From positions 7,516,333 through 7,580,332 of the forward strand of contig NC_058045.1 of the NCBI RefSeq assembly GCF_020085105.1: a DNA stretch of 64,000 nt. The letters are read 5' to 3'. Position 1 is the stretch's first letter; the number at the start of each line of letters is the position of its first letter. Position numbers and translations under genes: made by a program. The notes under the pieces are model-generated. The model searched no databases. It saw only the letters and a list, made by a program, of their open reading frames with translations, and was not told the origin of the DNA. Source of the DNA: Siniperca chuatsi (taxonomy: Eukaryota; Chordata; Actinopteri; Centrarchiformes; Sinipercidae). This document shows positions 13,301-44,017 of the stretch, one piece after another.

Positions 13301-16300
13301 GGCCGTAATATGAAAGGTCATTTGAACCACTTGAACAAAATTCATATCCTACCCTGCAGGGTTTTTTTTCACCCCAGTATTAGACCTTTAAACGAAGGAA
13401 TCCCATCCCTTGATATAAAAGTCTGCGATTGTGAAACTTCTTTCCCATAACTTATCACTTTTTCCCAGGTGCGTTATTGCCAGTCCCTCAGTGAGGAGGA
13501 AAAGAAGGAGCTACTTATGTTCAGTGTCCAGAGAAAGAAGGAAGCACTGGGGAGGGGCACAGTGAAACTGCTGTCCCGCAATCTTCTGAACAGCATTTGT
13601 GAGCATGTAAGTTCCCTGTGCATGTATTATTTACAACTGTAAAGATGGAGAGGACTGGGAGAGTGGTTGTGCTATGAAGTTGTTTTGAATTCAGCCCAAG
13701 ATCTCAGTGTCAGCCATGCTATTTAAGAGATCCCTAAACACAAGCTCGATTTGCAGCCATGCAGACTAAAAAGTCTTCTCTGCTGAGTGGTTTGGAGTGG
13801 CACATGACAGTGTTTCACTTAGTATTTATAATGATCGTTGAGCAGCTAGAGGGTGCCCATAAACTTTGCCAAAACACTCTGATATAACTCTGCACATCCA
13901 TGCATTCTCTTGTTTTCTTCTTTATAACTGCCTGTCCTATCCAAAGTCACTGTTGTTGATTTGTCATGTCCTATGATCAGATTATATGAAGACAGGTCAG
14001 GAAAGAAAAACAAATTGGCCACTCTGCAAATGCAGTTAGGACAAGCTGATGGGCTGGCACACACAGATGGGCCACATATTTACCCCCTCATCAACAGAGC
14101 AAATGGACATGGAAGCCATATGATGTTCTAGTTTATATGGGCCAGGCTTTGTGTTACATTTAAAGCTATGTCCATGCATGCATGTGATTTAATTACCTAT
14201 GCATGATTCAGATTATCCTACCACAGAATATTTTGGAAGTACAGCTAAAGTGCAATTTCAGAGTAGTTACAGTATGTTAAAATCAACCATGTGATCATGT
14301 CTGCATATTGCAGTGTGGTGAAAACATCAACGGTGGGGAAATGGCAGTGTTCACCTCAAGGGCAGGCCCTGGACTGTGCTGGCACCCCGCATGCTTTGCC
14401 TGCTCCACATGTAGCGAACTGCTGGTGGATTTAATCTACTTCTACCATGATGGAAAGATCCACTGTGGAAGGCACCATGCTGAGCTACTCAAACCACGCT
14501 GCTCAGCCTGCGATGAGGTAAAACCATAAGAATGAAATACTGAGAGAAAACAGTGTAGTGAAGGAAAAACATACAGTCTAGTTTATTGCTTTGCAAAATT
14601 CCTCTGGGATAGCAATAACATTTATTTTATATCTCCACTTAAATCAATCCAACATGAATATATAGACTGATGACAGCCAGGAAGGCAAAAAAGCAATTTT
14701 GTCTCATCCAGTGTACATCTATGTCTACAGATTATCTTTGCTGATGAGTGCACAGAGGCAGAGGGGCGCCATTGGCACATGAAGCACTTCTCCTGTTTTG
14801 AATGTGAGACAATTCTAGGGGGCCAGCGCTATATCATGAAGGACGGCAGACCATACTGTTGTGGCTGCTTTGAGTCTCTCTATGCGGAGTACTGTGAGGC
14901 ATGTGGAGAACATATCGGTAAGTTGATGATTTTCTAGAGTTAAAATAAAACAACTGTCATGATTTTCTAGCCTTTGGGTATTATTACTAACCAACTCAAC
15001 ATTTCCCCTTTTCCAGGTGTTGATCATGCTCAGATGACCTATGATGGGCTCCACTGGCATGCCACTGAGAGCTGCTTCAGCTGTGCCCAGTGTAAGAACT
15101 CTCTACTGGGCTGCCCCTTCCTGCCACACCAGGGTCGTATTTACTGCTCCAAGGCCTGCAGTCTCGGGGAAGATGTGCATGCCTCTGACTCCTCCGACTC
15201 TGCCTTTCAGTCAGCACGCTCACGTGAATCCCGTCGCAGTGTGCGCATGGGCAAGAGCAGTCGCTCAGCTGACCAATGCCGACAGTCGCTCCTCTTCTCA
15301 CCCTCTGTCAACTATAAGTTCCCTGGCTTCAGTGGAAATGCTGACGACACCCTGACCAACAAGCTTGCCCACATGAATTTGTCTGATGAGCATTTCTGGA
15401 GGGGACGTAGCGAGGAGGCCGAGGCACCTGAGGACCAGGAGGAGGAGTGGGCTGAGCATGAAGACTACATGACTCAGCTGCTATTAAAGTTTGGGGAACA
15501 TGGCATCTTCCAGCAAGCCAATGACTCCAGACCCACGGATTTCTGGATCGCCGAAAAGAATCCCAAGTTGAAGCAGGAGTCCTTAAAAGCTGGCAGTGGA
15601 GGTGGAGGAGGAAGGGGGAGCCTGGCCAGTAAGAAGTACCAGGCTGACATGTACTGGGCCCAGTCACAGGATGGGCTAGGGGACTCAGCCTACGGTAGCC
15701 ACCCGGGCCCAGCGAGCAGCAGAAAGATTCAGGAGTTGGAGCTGGATCATGGGGCTGGAGGAGGCTTCCAGGGAGATGAGCCACAATGGTATAATGACTC
15801 TTTGGAGTGTATCACAGACGAATTCAAGAAGACCAATCAGAGTGTCCGAGACTCTATGGACTCACTGGCACTCTCCAATATTACCGGTGAGTAGATATGA
15901 CATGATACATCAGATCATAGAAAATAATCTTTTATGTGATGGCAATGGTTGGTCCATGTGTAAACATTTTACAATTTTCCTCTCTCCTCTCCAGGGGCCT
16001 CAGTAGATGGTGATAGTAAAGATAGACCTTTGGTTTATTCCCTGCAAGGCTTCCATGAACTGGAGACAGAAGACTGTGAGAAAACCAGTAATATGGGAAC
16101 CCTCAACTCCTCTATGTTACACAGAAGTGCAAATTCCCTTAAGAGCCTTGTATCTGAGCAGGAAGAGGAGGTGGAGGAAAATGTTCCAAAGGAAGAGGAG
16201 GTGCCTCTGCCAGAGGACAGACCCAAACCTCATGTCCCTGCCCTCAGGAGGACACGTTCACAATCTAGGCCGCAGCAGGTCAAATTCTCTGATGACGTGG

Positions 16301-16860
16301 TGGACAACGGCCATTATTGCGAGCTCCCAGTGCGCCAGCCACCTATGAGTGAACGGACTCGCCGGAGAGTGTACCACTTTGAGGAGCAGGGCCAGGAACT
16401 TCACTCTGGTCGCCACAATCACCACCATAGGAGGCATCGCAGTCGCAAGTCTCGCTCTGACAATGCTCTTAACCTTCTGCCCAAGGAGAGGGCCCAAATG
16501 TGCTACAAAGTGGACCATAGAGGGAATGCCCTCAGCCCCAAGGGGCACCAAGCCTTCCACGGCCACCCCAATCCTGCTGCCATGTCAGACTACAGGCTAC
16601 AGGGCCCAGCTATGGGGAGATTCTTGGAGCTGTATGGCGATGATGATGACTGGTGCTCCACGTGCTCTTCTTCCTCGTCTGATTCTGAGGAAGAAGGCTT
16701 TTTCTTGGGTCAGCCCATCCCTCAGCCCAGGCCCCATAGACATTACTACACTGATGATTTGCCCAGCCCTGTGGTAGGCATGTCCTCTCCTCCTTATGGC
16801 CAACGGACTAAGTCCAAAAAGAAGAGAGGGCACAAGGGGAAAAACTGTATAATTTCATAG
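10334..16860 (+). CDS. prickle1: Prickle-like protein 1 (PET/triple-LIM planar polarity protein)
   Basis: Coding exons: 10334-10522, 12458-12571, 13469-13606, 14314-14517, 14731-14917, 15017-15886, 15995-16860; 2,568 nt, 855 aa, all junctions GT-AG and phase-consistent. Prickle is a cytoplasmic planar-cell-polarity protein working with Vangl and antagonising Dishevelled. In order: conserved stretch around [20 protein letters not shown] (residues 38-57), PET domain to about 142, LIM1 from C145/C148, LIM2 from C210/C213, LIM3 from C270/C273 to about 332, a long low-complexity tail, and C-terminal CIIS, a prenylation box. Tail motifs such as [19 protein letters not shown] and [11 protein letters not shown] match vertebrate PRICKLE1 rather than PRICKLE2. 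Human PRICKLE1 is 831 aa. The chosen ATG has an in-frame TAA (10,319) upstream. A second start, two ATGs at 10,400/10,403, would remove 22 residues and sits closer to the mammalian N-terminus. The a/b ohnolog is undetermined. Confidence 0.97.
10523..12457 (+). other. prickle1 intron
   Basis: This is the intron between the first coding exon and the PET-encoding exon. It holds CT-rich low-complexity sequence (about 11,185-11,260) and a C9 run near 11,626. No further exon or repeat family was recognised. Confidence 0.7.
12572..14313 (+). other. prickle1 introns between the PET and first LIM exons
   Basis: Two introns (12,572-13,468 and 13,607-14,313) flank the exon at 13,469-13,606. Nothing else is recognised in them. 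Confidence 0.7.
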
Positions 16861-17490
16861 ACTTTCATTACTCTCTTATTCTCAGCTTTGGGTCATGCTC
16901 TGCCACTCACCTCTGCCCCTCATGTCCTCTGGTTAAAATGCAATAACAGTCTGTTTGCTATTAAATGCTTCACTGCACTCAATTTACCATGGTGTTTGTG
17001 TAAGACACAAGTCCTTATGCTGAATCTTCATAGGTGTAAGCATTACAAACTGCCAGTAAAGTAACAAAGTATTTTAATTAATACATATTTATAAACCACC
17101 ATCTAAACAGTGAAGATATTAATGTATATATTGTAGAATTAAAAAAAACAAAATGGCTATTTTTATACCCTTGAGCTCATGACATGCTTTGTACCAAAAT
17201 AGCATTAACATTGAACTATTTGGCAGTTGGTACAGAGCCATTTGTCCATGAGGGTGTCAGAAATGTAATGACAAACTGACACTGACCCAAGCTCTTGAAA
17301 TGTGTTTTCTTCCAGGCTTGTGCAGCGCTAACATAAGAGAAACACTGTGTATTAAAAGGCCTGGTTGAGTGGTGTATTTATGGGTCACTGTATTGTAAGC
17401 AAATCATTGTAATCTGTATAAATGTACAAACTGGAATATAAGGCTAAAATAGATGATAATTGTAATAAAAATATCTATATATCATGATTT
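16861..17490 (+). other. prickle1: prickle1 3' UTR
   Basis: This AT-rich sequence follows the TAG stop and has no open frame. An AATAAA hexamer at 17,464-17,469 is the best polyadenylation signal, placing the cleavage site near 17,485-17,495. The exact end is inferred. Confidence 0.55.
17464..17469 (+). terminator. prickle1: Polyadenylation signal AATAAA for prickle1
   Basis: Canonical hexamer about 600 nt after the stop codon, on the coding strand. It is the last good signal before the antisense signals of the convergent pphln1 gene. Confidence 0.55.
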
Positions 17491-17572
17491 GTGTAGTTTC
17501 TTTTTCCTGCACAAAAGTATTTAATGGATATAAAAATCAAGAGGAGACGTCACTTAATTCACAGCCTCAACT

Positions 17573-17578
17573 TTTATT
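17573..17578 (-). terminator. pphln1: Possible distal polyadenylation signal of pphln1
   Basis: TTTATT on the + strand is AATAAA on the - strand. If used, the pphln1 3' UTR would reach about 17,555, leaving only some 70 bp to the prickle1 3' end. A nearer candidate is at 18,311-18,316. Confidence 0.35.
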
Positions 17579-18310
17579 TACAAATGTTTAACTGAAAATC
17601 AAAAAGATAATATTCACAAGCTGTTTGACTACAACTACAAAAATGTAGGACAAAAAGGCATGATCTACACATAGTCTTTTCTGTAAAAAATAGTGCTGCA
17701 CTGAAAAATATCATATAGGGCTGGACTCTTCGATACTGGTTCAAGAATACTATGTTACAGTTAGCATTAGTTGCACTTGCAGCCTCAGCTGCAATAAATA
17801 CAGATGCTGAAAGCACAATACACTACATATCACTAAAGACTGAGTAAAAGGTTGCGATAGGAAACTTTCATTACTTGACTCTGTCATTCTTTCTGCTAGT
17901 GCACTTTATCAGTAGGATTCATCAATAAAACCAAGCCTTTAGCTGGTTGAATGACCAGACACTTAATATATCTTTTTAACTTTATATCAATTTAAAATGG
18001 CATCTGTGATCGACTGAACGTAATAATATTTGACAGTTTTTCCACAACATGGTTCATGGTAAAAACACAGCTGAAGCTTCACATTTTAATTGTTCAGGCT
18101 TTCATAAAAACTGTATCTTCTGGTGTATTTTGCTCATAATACTATAGGTATTTCACTGTCACAACATATCCATTTTAAAAATTATTTAAGCTATCATTGA
18201 GTCTTAAGTCCTGTTTGTGGTTTGTGTTTCAGCAAGTGGAAAAGTGTCACCACTGCCGCCACCCGATTTCCTGTCCCTAATAAAATACACACATATACAT
18301 ATATATAAAT

Positions 18311-18316
18311 TTTATT
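18311..18316 (-). terminator. pphln1: Proximal polyadenylation signal of pphln1
   Basis: AATAAA on the - strand, about 110 nt after the pphln1 stop codon. It would give a 3' UTR of roughly 130 nt. Confidence 0.45.
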
Positions 18317-18424
18317 ATCAATTAAAGAACTTAATTAAAATAAAACAAGTAAAAATAGTTAAATTCTTCAATCCAATGAGACAATTTTCTACTTACTTCG
18401 AAAATAAGATTTTAAGGCATATTG

Positions 18425-37886
<19,462 letters not shown>

Positions 37887-37887
<1 letters not shown>

Positions 37888-37949
37888 GACTGAATGATTT
37901 TGGTTCCCTGTCTGGTATGCTCAAGATGTCTCAGTAGAGAATGACGAAC
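37887..37949 (-). other. pphln1: pphln1 5' exon (UTR plus first base of ATG)
   Basis: 63 nt between acceptor CTTCTTATAG and donor GTAAGT on the - strand. Its last base, A, completes ATG with the TG of the next exon. In the same frame upstream is TGA, so translation cannot start earlier in frame within this exon. Being preceded by an acceptor, it is not the first exon; at least one further 5' exon should lie near 38.0-38.5 kb. Confidence 0.7.
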
Positions 37950-38045
37950 CTATAAGAAGAAAAGAGTATAGCCTTTTTTATCTGACTCAGTATAGGCGTA
38001 TTTAGCCCAGGCCACTTTGGACCCAAACCCAAACCTTGTAATACA

Positions 38046-38060
38046 CGCGCGCGCGCGCGC
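38046..38060. repeat. Alternating CG tract
   Basis: CGCGCGCGCGCGCGC is seen directly within the presumed 5' region of pphln1. Pure CG alternation is rare in a methylated vertebrate genome and is a strong left-handed-DNA former. Confidence 0.9.
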
Positions 38061-39396
38061 TCTGACCTCAGTTCAACATTTCTAAACAGAGGACACCGCT
38101 TCTCCAACTCCCCTTCTTTTAACTGAAAGTATCCAACTATCCTAAGACCAATGGGGAATGTGAACAGTCCGTATGAGCGAGAGTGACTTTGAGTTTTGCT
38201 GAAATGTATGCAGTCATGAATGGATGAGAAAGCCCCATGACATTAGCACTGTTGTTAGCAAACCTGGCTAATTAGCATCGCAGCACAACAGGAAGTCGTA
38301 AAAACTCTCTCACCAAATGACGATTTGAATACTCCTGGCCACAAAGTGCGTTTTACATATTTCTCCAATCGCTAAAGGACACTTATACTTGAATCCAAGT
38401 TACGCAGCAGCCCAGACTTTTCTCTACGAATACTTGTACAAGTGAAACACAAACAATCATAGCTACTGCTCTTCTTCGCTCAACAACGTACTTCCAGAAA
38501 ACAGTGCGCTGCCACCCTCTGGTGGCGACTGATGGTAATGTCCAAACGTTCTTACATTGGCCAGTAGCGAAAGCGATACCTTATTGCAAAAATACATACA
38601 TAAAAGGTAAACGTGTTGAAATTGAAGTATTATTAGTAAAAGCACTCATTAGCCAGCAGAAAGGCTCCTGTCAGTGCTATAGTTTTATATTATGATAGTA
38701 TTATAAGTCATGTCGTGGCAGCATTTTAATGTTGTAGCTTGTCAATGTGAAGCTAATTCTAACCAATTTATATACTGTTGGGAAATATAATCAATAACAA
38801 TGTATTCTAGTTTCTAAACTCATCATAGGTTGGCTATGTAAAATCTGTAGCTGTAGAATAAGTGAAGTGGAATTACAAGTGCAATATTTGCCTCTGAAAT
38901 ATAGAGGAGCAGAGGTATAAAGTAACATTTACTATCTGCAGACACAAGTACCATTCATTCAAGTATCATTTTTGTTTGTAATTATTTATTGCAACTTCAT
39001 TATTTCCTCACGTTGTTTGTGGTTATTTGCGTCCATATACACTGCGTAGTTTGGTGTTTATTGCTTCATATTGTCGTTACTTATCCATACTACGCATCTG
39101 TTATTGTACTTCCTCTTGCTGCTGTGACAGTTTAGTTTCCCTGTGTGAGATAATTTTATTGTAGGTACCTGCCACCTCAAAAATGTAATTAATTGTAGTG
39201 CAAATTTATTAAAAAAAAAAAAAATGTTGGTTACATTTTCACTTCCCCAGTCCTCCTTAAAGCCTGTCTACGGGCGCACTCACTCACTCCCTCATACCAT
39301 TGTGTAGAAAATTGCAAAGAGCCTTTCGTCAGTGTTGTGTCACATTTATTGCCGTCTCTGTTGTGATTGCATTAAAAGTGATTGGGTGAACCCGTG

Positions 39397-39404
39397 TCAC
39401 GTGA
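39397..39404 (+). promoter_or_regulatory. yaf2: Palindromic E-box TCACGTGA in the yaf2 promoter
   Basis: The perfect palindrome lies about 105 bp upstream of the yaf2 ATG, with ATTGG 12 bp before it. TCACGTGA is the preferred site of USF and MiT/TFE-type bHLH factors (established). Use here is inference. Confidence 0.4.
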
Positions 39405-39507
39405 GCGTCCTTCGACACAAGTTTCCACGACAGCTGAGTAGCAGCTAAATGCGTTTTTTCACCTGTAACATTGATCCTTTTCAACTCGTCAGTCGAAGTT
39501 TCTTAAA

Positions 39508-42500
39508 ATGGGAGACAAGAAGAGCCCCACAAGGTAAAACTGTCGCTGGTATCTTTGAATGAAGACTTTATCGGGCCATTTGAGAACAGAAAGCTCGGTC
39601 AATGGATGGAGCTGCTTTACTGAAGTGTTCATGGCGGCTGGCTGCTGGTTTAATATGGGGCAACTGCCCGTGTAAACTGAAAGCTCCCTTTCCCTCAATG
39701 ACTGACTTCTGAGCAGAAAAGATCTTTTAGAGTCGTGTCTTTCCTGTTCTGGTATTCATTATCTACCAGGGTTTCCTTGAATTAATTGCGCTCATTGAGA
39801 ATGCGCCGTTATCACAGTGTTTTTGTTTTGTTTTTGTCTGAAGGCCAAAGCGGCAATCCAAGCCCTCCGCCGACGATGGGTACTGGGACTGTAGCGTGTG
39901 CACATTCAGGAACAGCGCTGAGGCGTTCAAGTGCTTGATGTGTGATGTCAGGAAGGGGACGTCAACTCGGTAAGAATAGCTGTGGCTGGTCATTTTTAAC
40001 GATCAAAGCACTGCAGAACTATGTTAATGTTAATTGCAGGATTTAAAAAAAAAAAAAATCACCTATCTATTACAACAGCCCTGTAATAAATCTTATCTTC
40101 ATTAAGGGTTTAATGTTCAGTTTTTGCGGAAAATGTTTTTAGATGATTGGTGATTGAACTTTATGGACATTTTGGAGACTGTAGTTTGTAGTCATGGACG
40201 TATCTACCACTGAGGTCATGTTCTCATGTTCATGTTCATTTTGTCTGGGAACTCTGCGAATCTGCCAATTTTTCTATGGCAACAAAAATAAATAAGAGGA
40301 TTCAGCATTTCCCCATTAGAGTTTTATTCCTGATAGTTGGAAGAAGGCTTTGAAAATGTTGAACTTAATGTGGGTGAAAAATGCAGAAAATACACCTCAA
40401 AAATTGACGGTTGTTGTAGAAATTTAGATTCCTGACCTCAGTAGTTTGTTGTGCTGCCAAATTGTATTGTACTGAGAATTTTGTAGTACCTTGCCCACCC
40501 CATTTATATCATTGAGGGTAGGGTAGACGGAATATTAGAAACACATCTCAGTATAACACAATACAGTCAACAACATCACAATCCACACCCTCTAAAATGA
40601 CCATAGAGTTGAATCAGCACCTCTCTAAAACTGTTATTACTGAAGGTGAGTTTTATTGCAGGGTTGTTGAATTAGACAGCATTAGTTTTAGCTAGGTGGA
40701 CCTAATGAACTGGCAACTGAGTGTATGTTTGGGTACTTAAGCTAACGATGTAACTGAGAGTAACCCCATCTACATGTTTACTAAAAATTAATTGGCTATA
40801 TCATACCAGGTAGATAATATGAGTGATTATTGCTTATACTGGTACATGTATATGGCTGTATGAAGTTGATTAGACTAATGGCTGGAAGTCAGGAAGGTAA
40901 CTCACAGCTAGCTGGTGGGAAAGTGTTAGGTCTGTGAAGGCATCTCCTGGGAACAATTTCACAAAATACTTCTATATGCTCTTTCCTGGCCAGTTTGAAC
41001 TGCACAGTGGTGTTGTGGATTTCTGAAAAGACTTTGCACAGACCTGATCACTTTTTGTTTTCCCAGTCTGCCAGGATGGGGGGGGGGGCTGCACAATTAG
41101 CACAGACTTCAGCACATCCACTGAACTGTAATTGTGATTGTGGAGAGCACCGATGGGGTGATAGCATTTCTAACCAAAAACTAAGGGGAGTCAGTCTGAC
41201 ACTTTTCACCAATTTCTTTGCTCCTGAAACAAAAGGAGAAAATAACTTGGAAAAGATGAAATTAGGAAACTTGGAAAAATTAAATGATGAAAGTAGGAGA
41301 AGAAAACAGAGGTTCAGTACCGTAATGTTATACGTTGGACTTTCCATAAAGATTGTGGCAAGCTTGAGTTGTATGAGCTTACAGTTTTGTAGCACAACCA
41401 ATACCATTTATAAAAATTAAAAGAAATCTGGACTTTGACAGGCTGGGCCCAAACTGCCAAGATCATCAGTGTTCTTGTTAAATACAGTGCCAGGGGTGGC
41501 AGAATGTAGAGGACATTTTTGCACATGCCTAAGTACCTGTTGTAACCATAGTTCAAAGGAAAGCCTTACAAATTGTCTGTCTTAAAAGTAGTCGTTAGGT
41601 GCCCAAATGAACACCGAAACAGGTTTCCTCGCTGTAATCATTTCTCTTGTTCATACTGGCTGGGAAGAGAGCTCTTCTTTATGCGCGTCACAGAGATGGG
41701 GGACAAAATCCACAGTTCTAGTTCTGCAAAAATACATTCCGAAGTTTATCTGAAGTTAATATGAGGCTTCAGCAGTATGAGTTAATTAAATCAAGTGGGT
41801 ATCTTCCAAAGTTACTGTCCTTTTTCAGTGTGAAATTCCCTCAGCTCATCAAGGAGAAACAGAAGGATGGCAGTTTATACTTAAAAGACTGTGACATTGG
41901 AAGATACCCACTTGATTTGACAAACTCAGACTGGTAAAGCCTCATATTAACTTCAGGAAACTTGTATACAATGTATTTTTACACAGAAGGAGGACTGTGG
42001 ATTTTGTCCTCCATCACTTCCCCATCAAATCACATTAGGAAGGGATCGGCCATGAGGAACAATTACAGGAAACAAACCCTGTTTCAATGTGTATATATGG
42101 GCACCTGACTACTGTCTTGAAAAATTGTTATCCTTTCACTTTTTGTCAATGTTTTAGCGAGTTTTGGAGATTTAGGATTCAGCCAGGAATTTCCATTTTA
42201 AATGATTGTTGTAAGCTTCCTGCTCCTCCTGGTGGTCTTGAAAGGTTACACAGCTCAGCAGTGCAAGCCCACAGGCCCACCCTAGTTACAGCATCAGTGA
42301 TATAAATGTAACTGTAAGGCCAATAACTGTTTTTGTCTCTTTCAGAAAACCAAGGCCTGTTTCTCAGCTGGTTGCACAGCAAGTAAATCAGCAGTTTGCA
42401 CCACCCACACACCCCAAAAAGGAGAAGAAAGAAAAATCAGAGAAAGACAAGAGTGATAAAGAACCAACACTGAAAAAGAAAAACTATAAAAAGATGAGGT

Positions 42501-42889
42501 ATTGAATTCATCTTTTCAAAGGAAATAGCAGAATAGCTCATCATATTCAGTGGTCTTTGATATTGTTGCTGGGCTTTGCCACCACTGAAATATTTAGAAT
42601 CCTTCAAGCAGTTTTCAGATCCTGTTTGTGTTTTTGTCTCTTCCCCAGGCCCAGGTTAAAAAACATAGACCGGAGCAGCGCCCAGCATCTAGAGGTCACA
42701 GTTGGAGACTTGACTGTAATAATCACAGACTTTAAGGAGAAAGCTAAACCCATGTCCACTTCAACAAGTGCTGCCTCAGCAGACCAACACAGTCAAAGTG
42801 GCTCGAGCTCTGATAACACTGAACGAGGCGTCTCCAGATGCTCTTCGCCCCACGGGGAAGGCTCGTCGGTTAATGGAGAGACTCACTAA
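39508..42889 (+). CDS. yaf2: YY1-associated factor 2 (variant PRC1 subunit)
   Basis: Exons 39508-39533, 39844-39969, 42346-42498 and 42649-42889 give 546 nt, 181 aa (human 180). YAF2, a paralogue of RYBP, is a nuclear subunit of non-canonical PRC1 with RING1A/B and a PCGF protein. Its zinc finger reads ubiquitinated H2A and its C-terminal part contacts RING1. The N-terminus MGDKKSPTR is followed by a RanBP2-type finger with cysteines at 25, 28, 39 and 42 ([11 protein letters not shown]...KCLMC). A basic [12 protein letters not shown] linker follows, and then [20 protein letters not shown], the conserved RING1-binding strand region, and a Ser-rich tail ending SSVNGETH. All junctions are GT-AG and phase-consistent. 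The start is the only ATG before the conserved N-terminus. I distinguish it from RYBP by the N-terminus and by its neighbour gxylt1. Confidence 0.98.
39970..42345 (+). other. yaf2 intron 2
   Basis: No exon is recognised. It contains a G10 run near 41,080-41,089, overlapping short open frames on both strands at 40,995-41,420 with no recognisable protein content, and the fold-back element at 41,569-42,130. Confidence 0.65.
41569..42130. mobile_element. Fold-back (long inverted repeat) element, about 560 bp
   Basis: The left arm (41,569-41,826) is repeated in inverse orientation in the right arm (about 41,863-42,130). Blocks found in both arms: TCAAGTGGGTATCTTCCAA (41,791-41,809; inverse 41,897-41,915), GAAGTTAATATGAGGCTT (41,752-41,769; inverse 41,939-41,956), GGACAAAATCCACAG, and GGTGCCCA at the outer ends. 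Arms are diverged, with indels, around a spacer of about 40 bp. A single-arm relative lies at 33,373. This is the layout of a hairpin MITE or of two inverted copies; terminal duplications were not identified. Confidence 0.8.
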
Positions 42890-43611
42890 CTTTCCCAGTC
42901 AGCACAACCTGTTCTTCTGCACTCTCAACAGCCTCAACCAGAGATTAAACTTCAACATGCACGTTTTTTTGTTTTTTTTAATAATACTGTAAACGCCAAT
43001 ATGATAGCATTCACTTCCATTCGGGGGTTGTATTTTTCACTGCCTTCCCATGATGATAAAGATTTCAGGAGTCAGGACGTGTGCTGTATGCTGCTCAATT
43101 CAAAGAACTGTCGCAGCAACATCTATCATGATGAACTGAAAAGAGGAACTGTAGCATTAAATCCCGGATGTCTGTGGAACTGTGCCACGTGTTGTGGTGA
43201 CTTGCGTTTTAACACCACAGTGTTACATCAGCATCACTGTGGTCGGTGCTGCACAGTATAAATGATGCATTATGAAAGAAAATATGAAAAAGTCATCTCA
43301 GAATTGTAGTTTATCCTTGAATTTTGTTATCATTATTTGCACTTAATGGCATCCTATGTTATTCATGTTAACATTTTTTGCATAATTTCCACTTTATCAG
43401 TAAATCATAACACTGTTGGTTACTGGCCTTACCCAGGTCTCATTTAATGCCATTGGATGCCATTAATTGTTTTACTGTCTAAAATTTGAGTAAAAATATG
43501 AAATAATTATTCTAAGTATGCTTCTCCTTCACTTGGTAGAGTTAAGCATGTTTTAATCTATAGAATGGTTTATATTGTAAAATAATGTTAAATAAAAAAA
43601 GTTGTAGATAC
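42890..43611 (+). other. yaf2: yaf2 3' UTR
   Basis: AT-rich sequence after the TAA stop. The AATAAA at 43,591-43,596 is a good polyadenylation signal, implying a 3' end near 43,610-43,620. Confidence 0.55.
43591..43596 (+). terminator. yaf2: Polyadenylation signal AATAAA for yaf2
   Basis: Canonical hexamer about 700 nt after the stop codon on the coding strand, followed by a T-rich run (TTTTTGTTTTTAATTTTTC) that could serve as the downstream element. Confidence 0.6.
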
Positions 43612-43885
43612 ATGGATATGTTTTTGTTTTTAATTTTTCATTATAATCAGGAACACTGTAAGACACATGGATTTCTTAAAAGTTGCTTTGTTGGAACAAA
43701 ACGATTTTCTTCAATGATTTGCTTTAGCATTTCCATAGTTAGTGGATTGTATTTTTGAATTTGTTTACCGTTTTTCACATCATGACTTGATATGTTCCAT
43801 AAAGACAACACGTGAAAAGGCAATAGACTTGGTATTTAACTTGTGTAGCCAGTTTAATGAAGTGCACGCACTTCACTATACTGTA

Positions 43886-43902
43886 TGTGTGTGTGTGTGT
43901 GT
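43886..43902. repeat. (TG)8 microsatellite
   Basis: Short uninterrupted TG run between yaf2 and gxylt1, seen directly. Confidence 0.9.
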
Positions 43903-44017
43903 TTTTACTCTTCACCATGTTCCTTACATAGATTTTACAAACAACACGTGATCATTGTTATAGATTAAACAACCCAGCAGCTACAAACTTAAAATGCTGC
44001 TTACACATCAATAATTA

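Larger units (their letters stand above)
37950..39507. promoter_or_regulatory. Head-to-head pphln1/yaf2 intergenic and promoter region
   Basis: This holds the unmapped first pphln1 exon(s) and promoter (- strand) and the yaf2 promoter (+ strand). Visible elements: alternating CG (38,046-38,060), a CTCF-like core near 38,515-38,530, an A14 run (about 39,210-39,223), inverted CCAAT (ATTGG, 39,381-39,385) and TCACGTGA (39,397-39,404). The same divergent pair exists in human. Start sites are inferred, not seen. Confidence 0.45.

Noticed and set aside
15329..15784. 151-codon open frame on the - strand
   Set aside because: It is an antisense shadow of the large prickle1 exon; the + strand frame carries the conserved protein.
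16349..16777. 142-codon + strand frame
   Set aside because: Out-of-frame shadow of the last prickle1 exon.
38901..39000. Possible further copy of the CAGTGGTGGAAAG-type repeat
   Set aside because: Only loose TACTT/AAGTA similarity; no terminus or duplication visible.
40995..41420. Overlapping 141- and 119-codon frames on both strands in the yaf2 intron
   Set aside because: Open on both strands through composition; no recognisable protein and no consistent splice sites.
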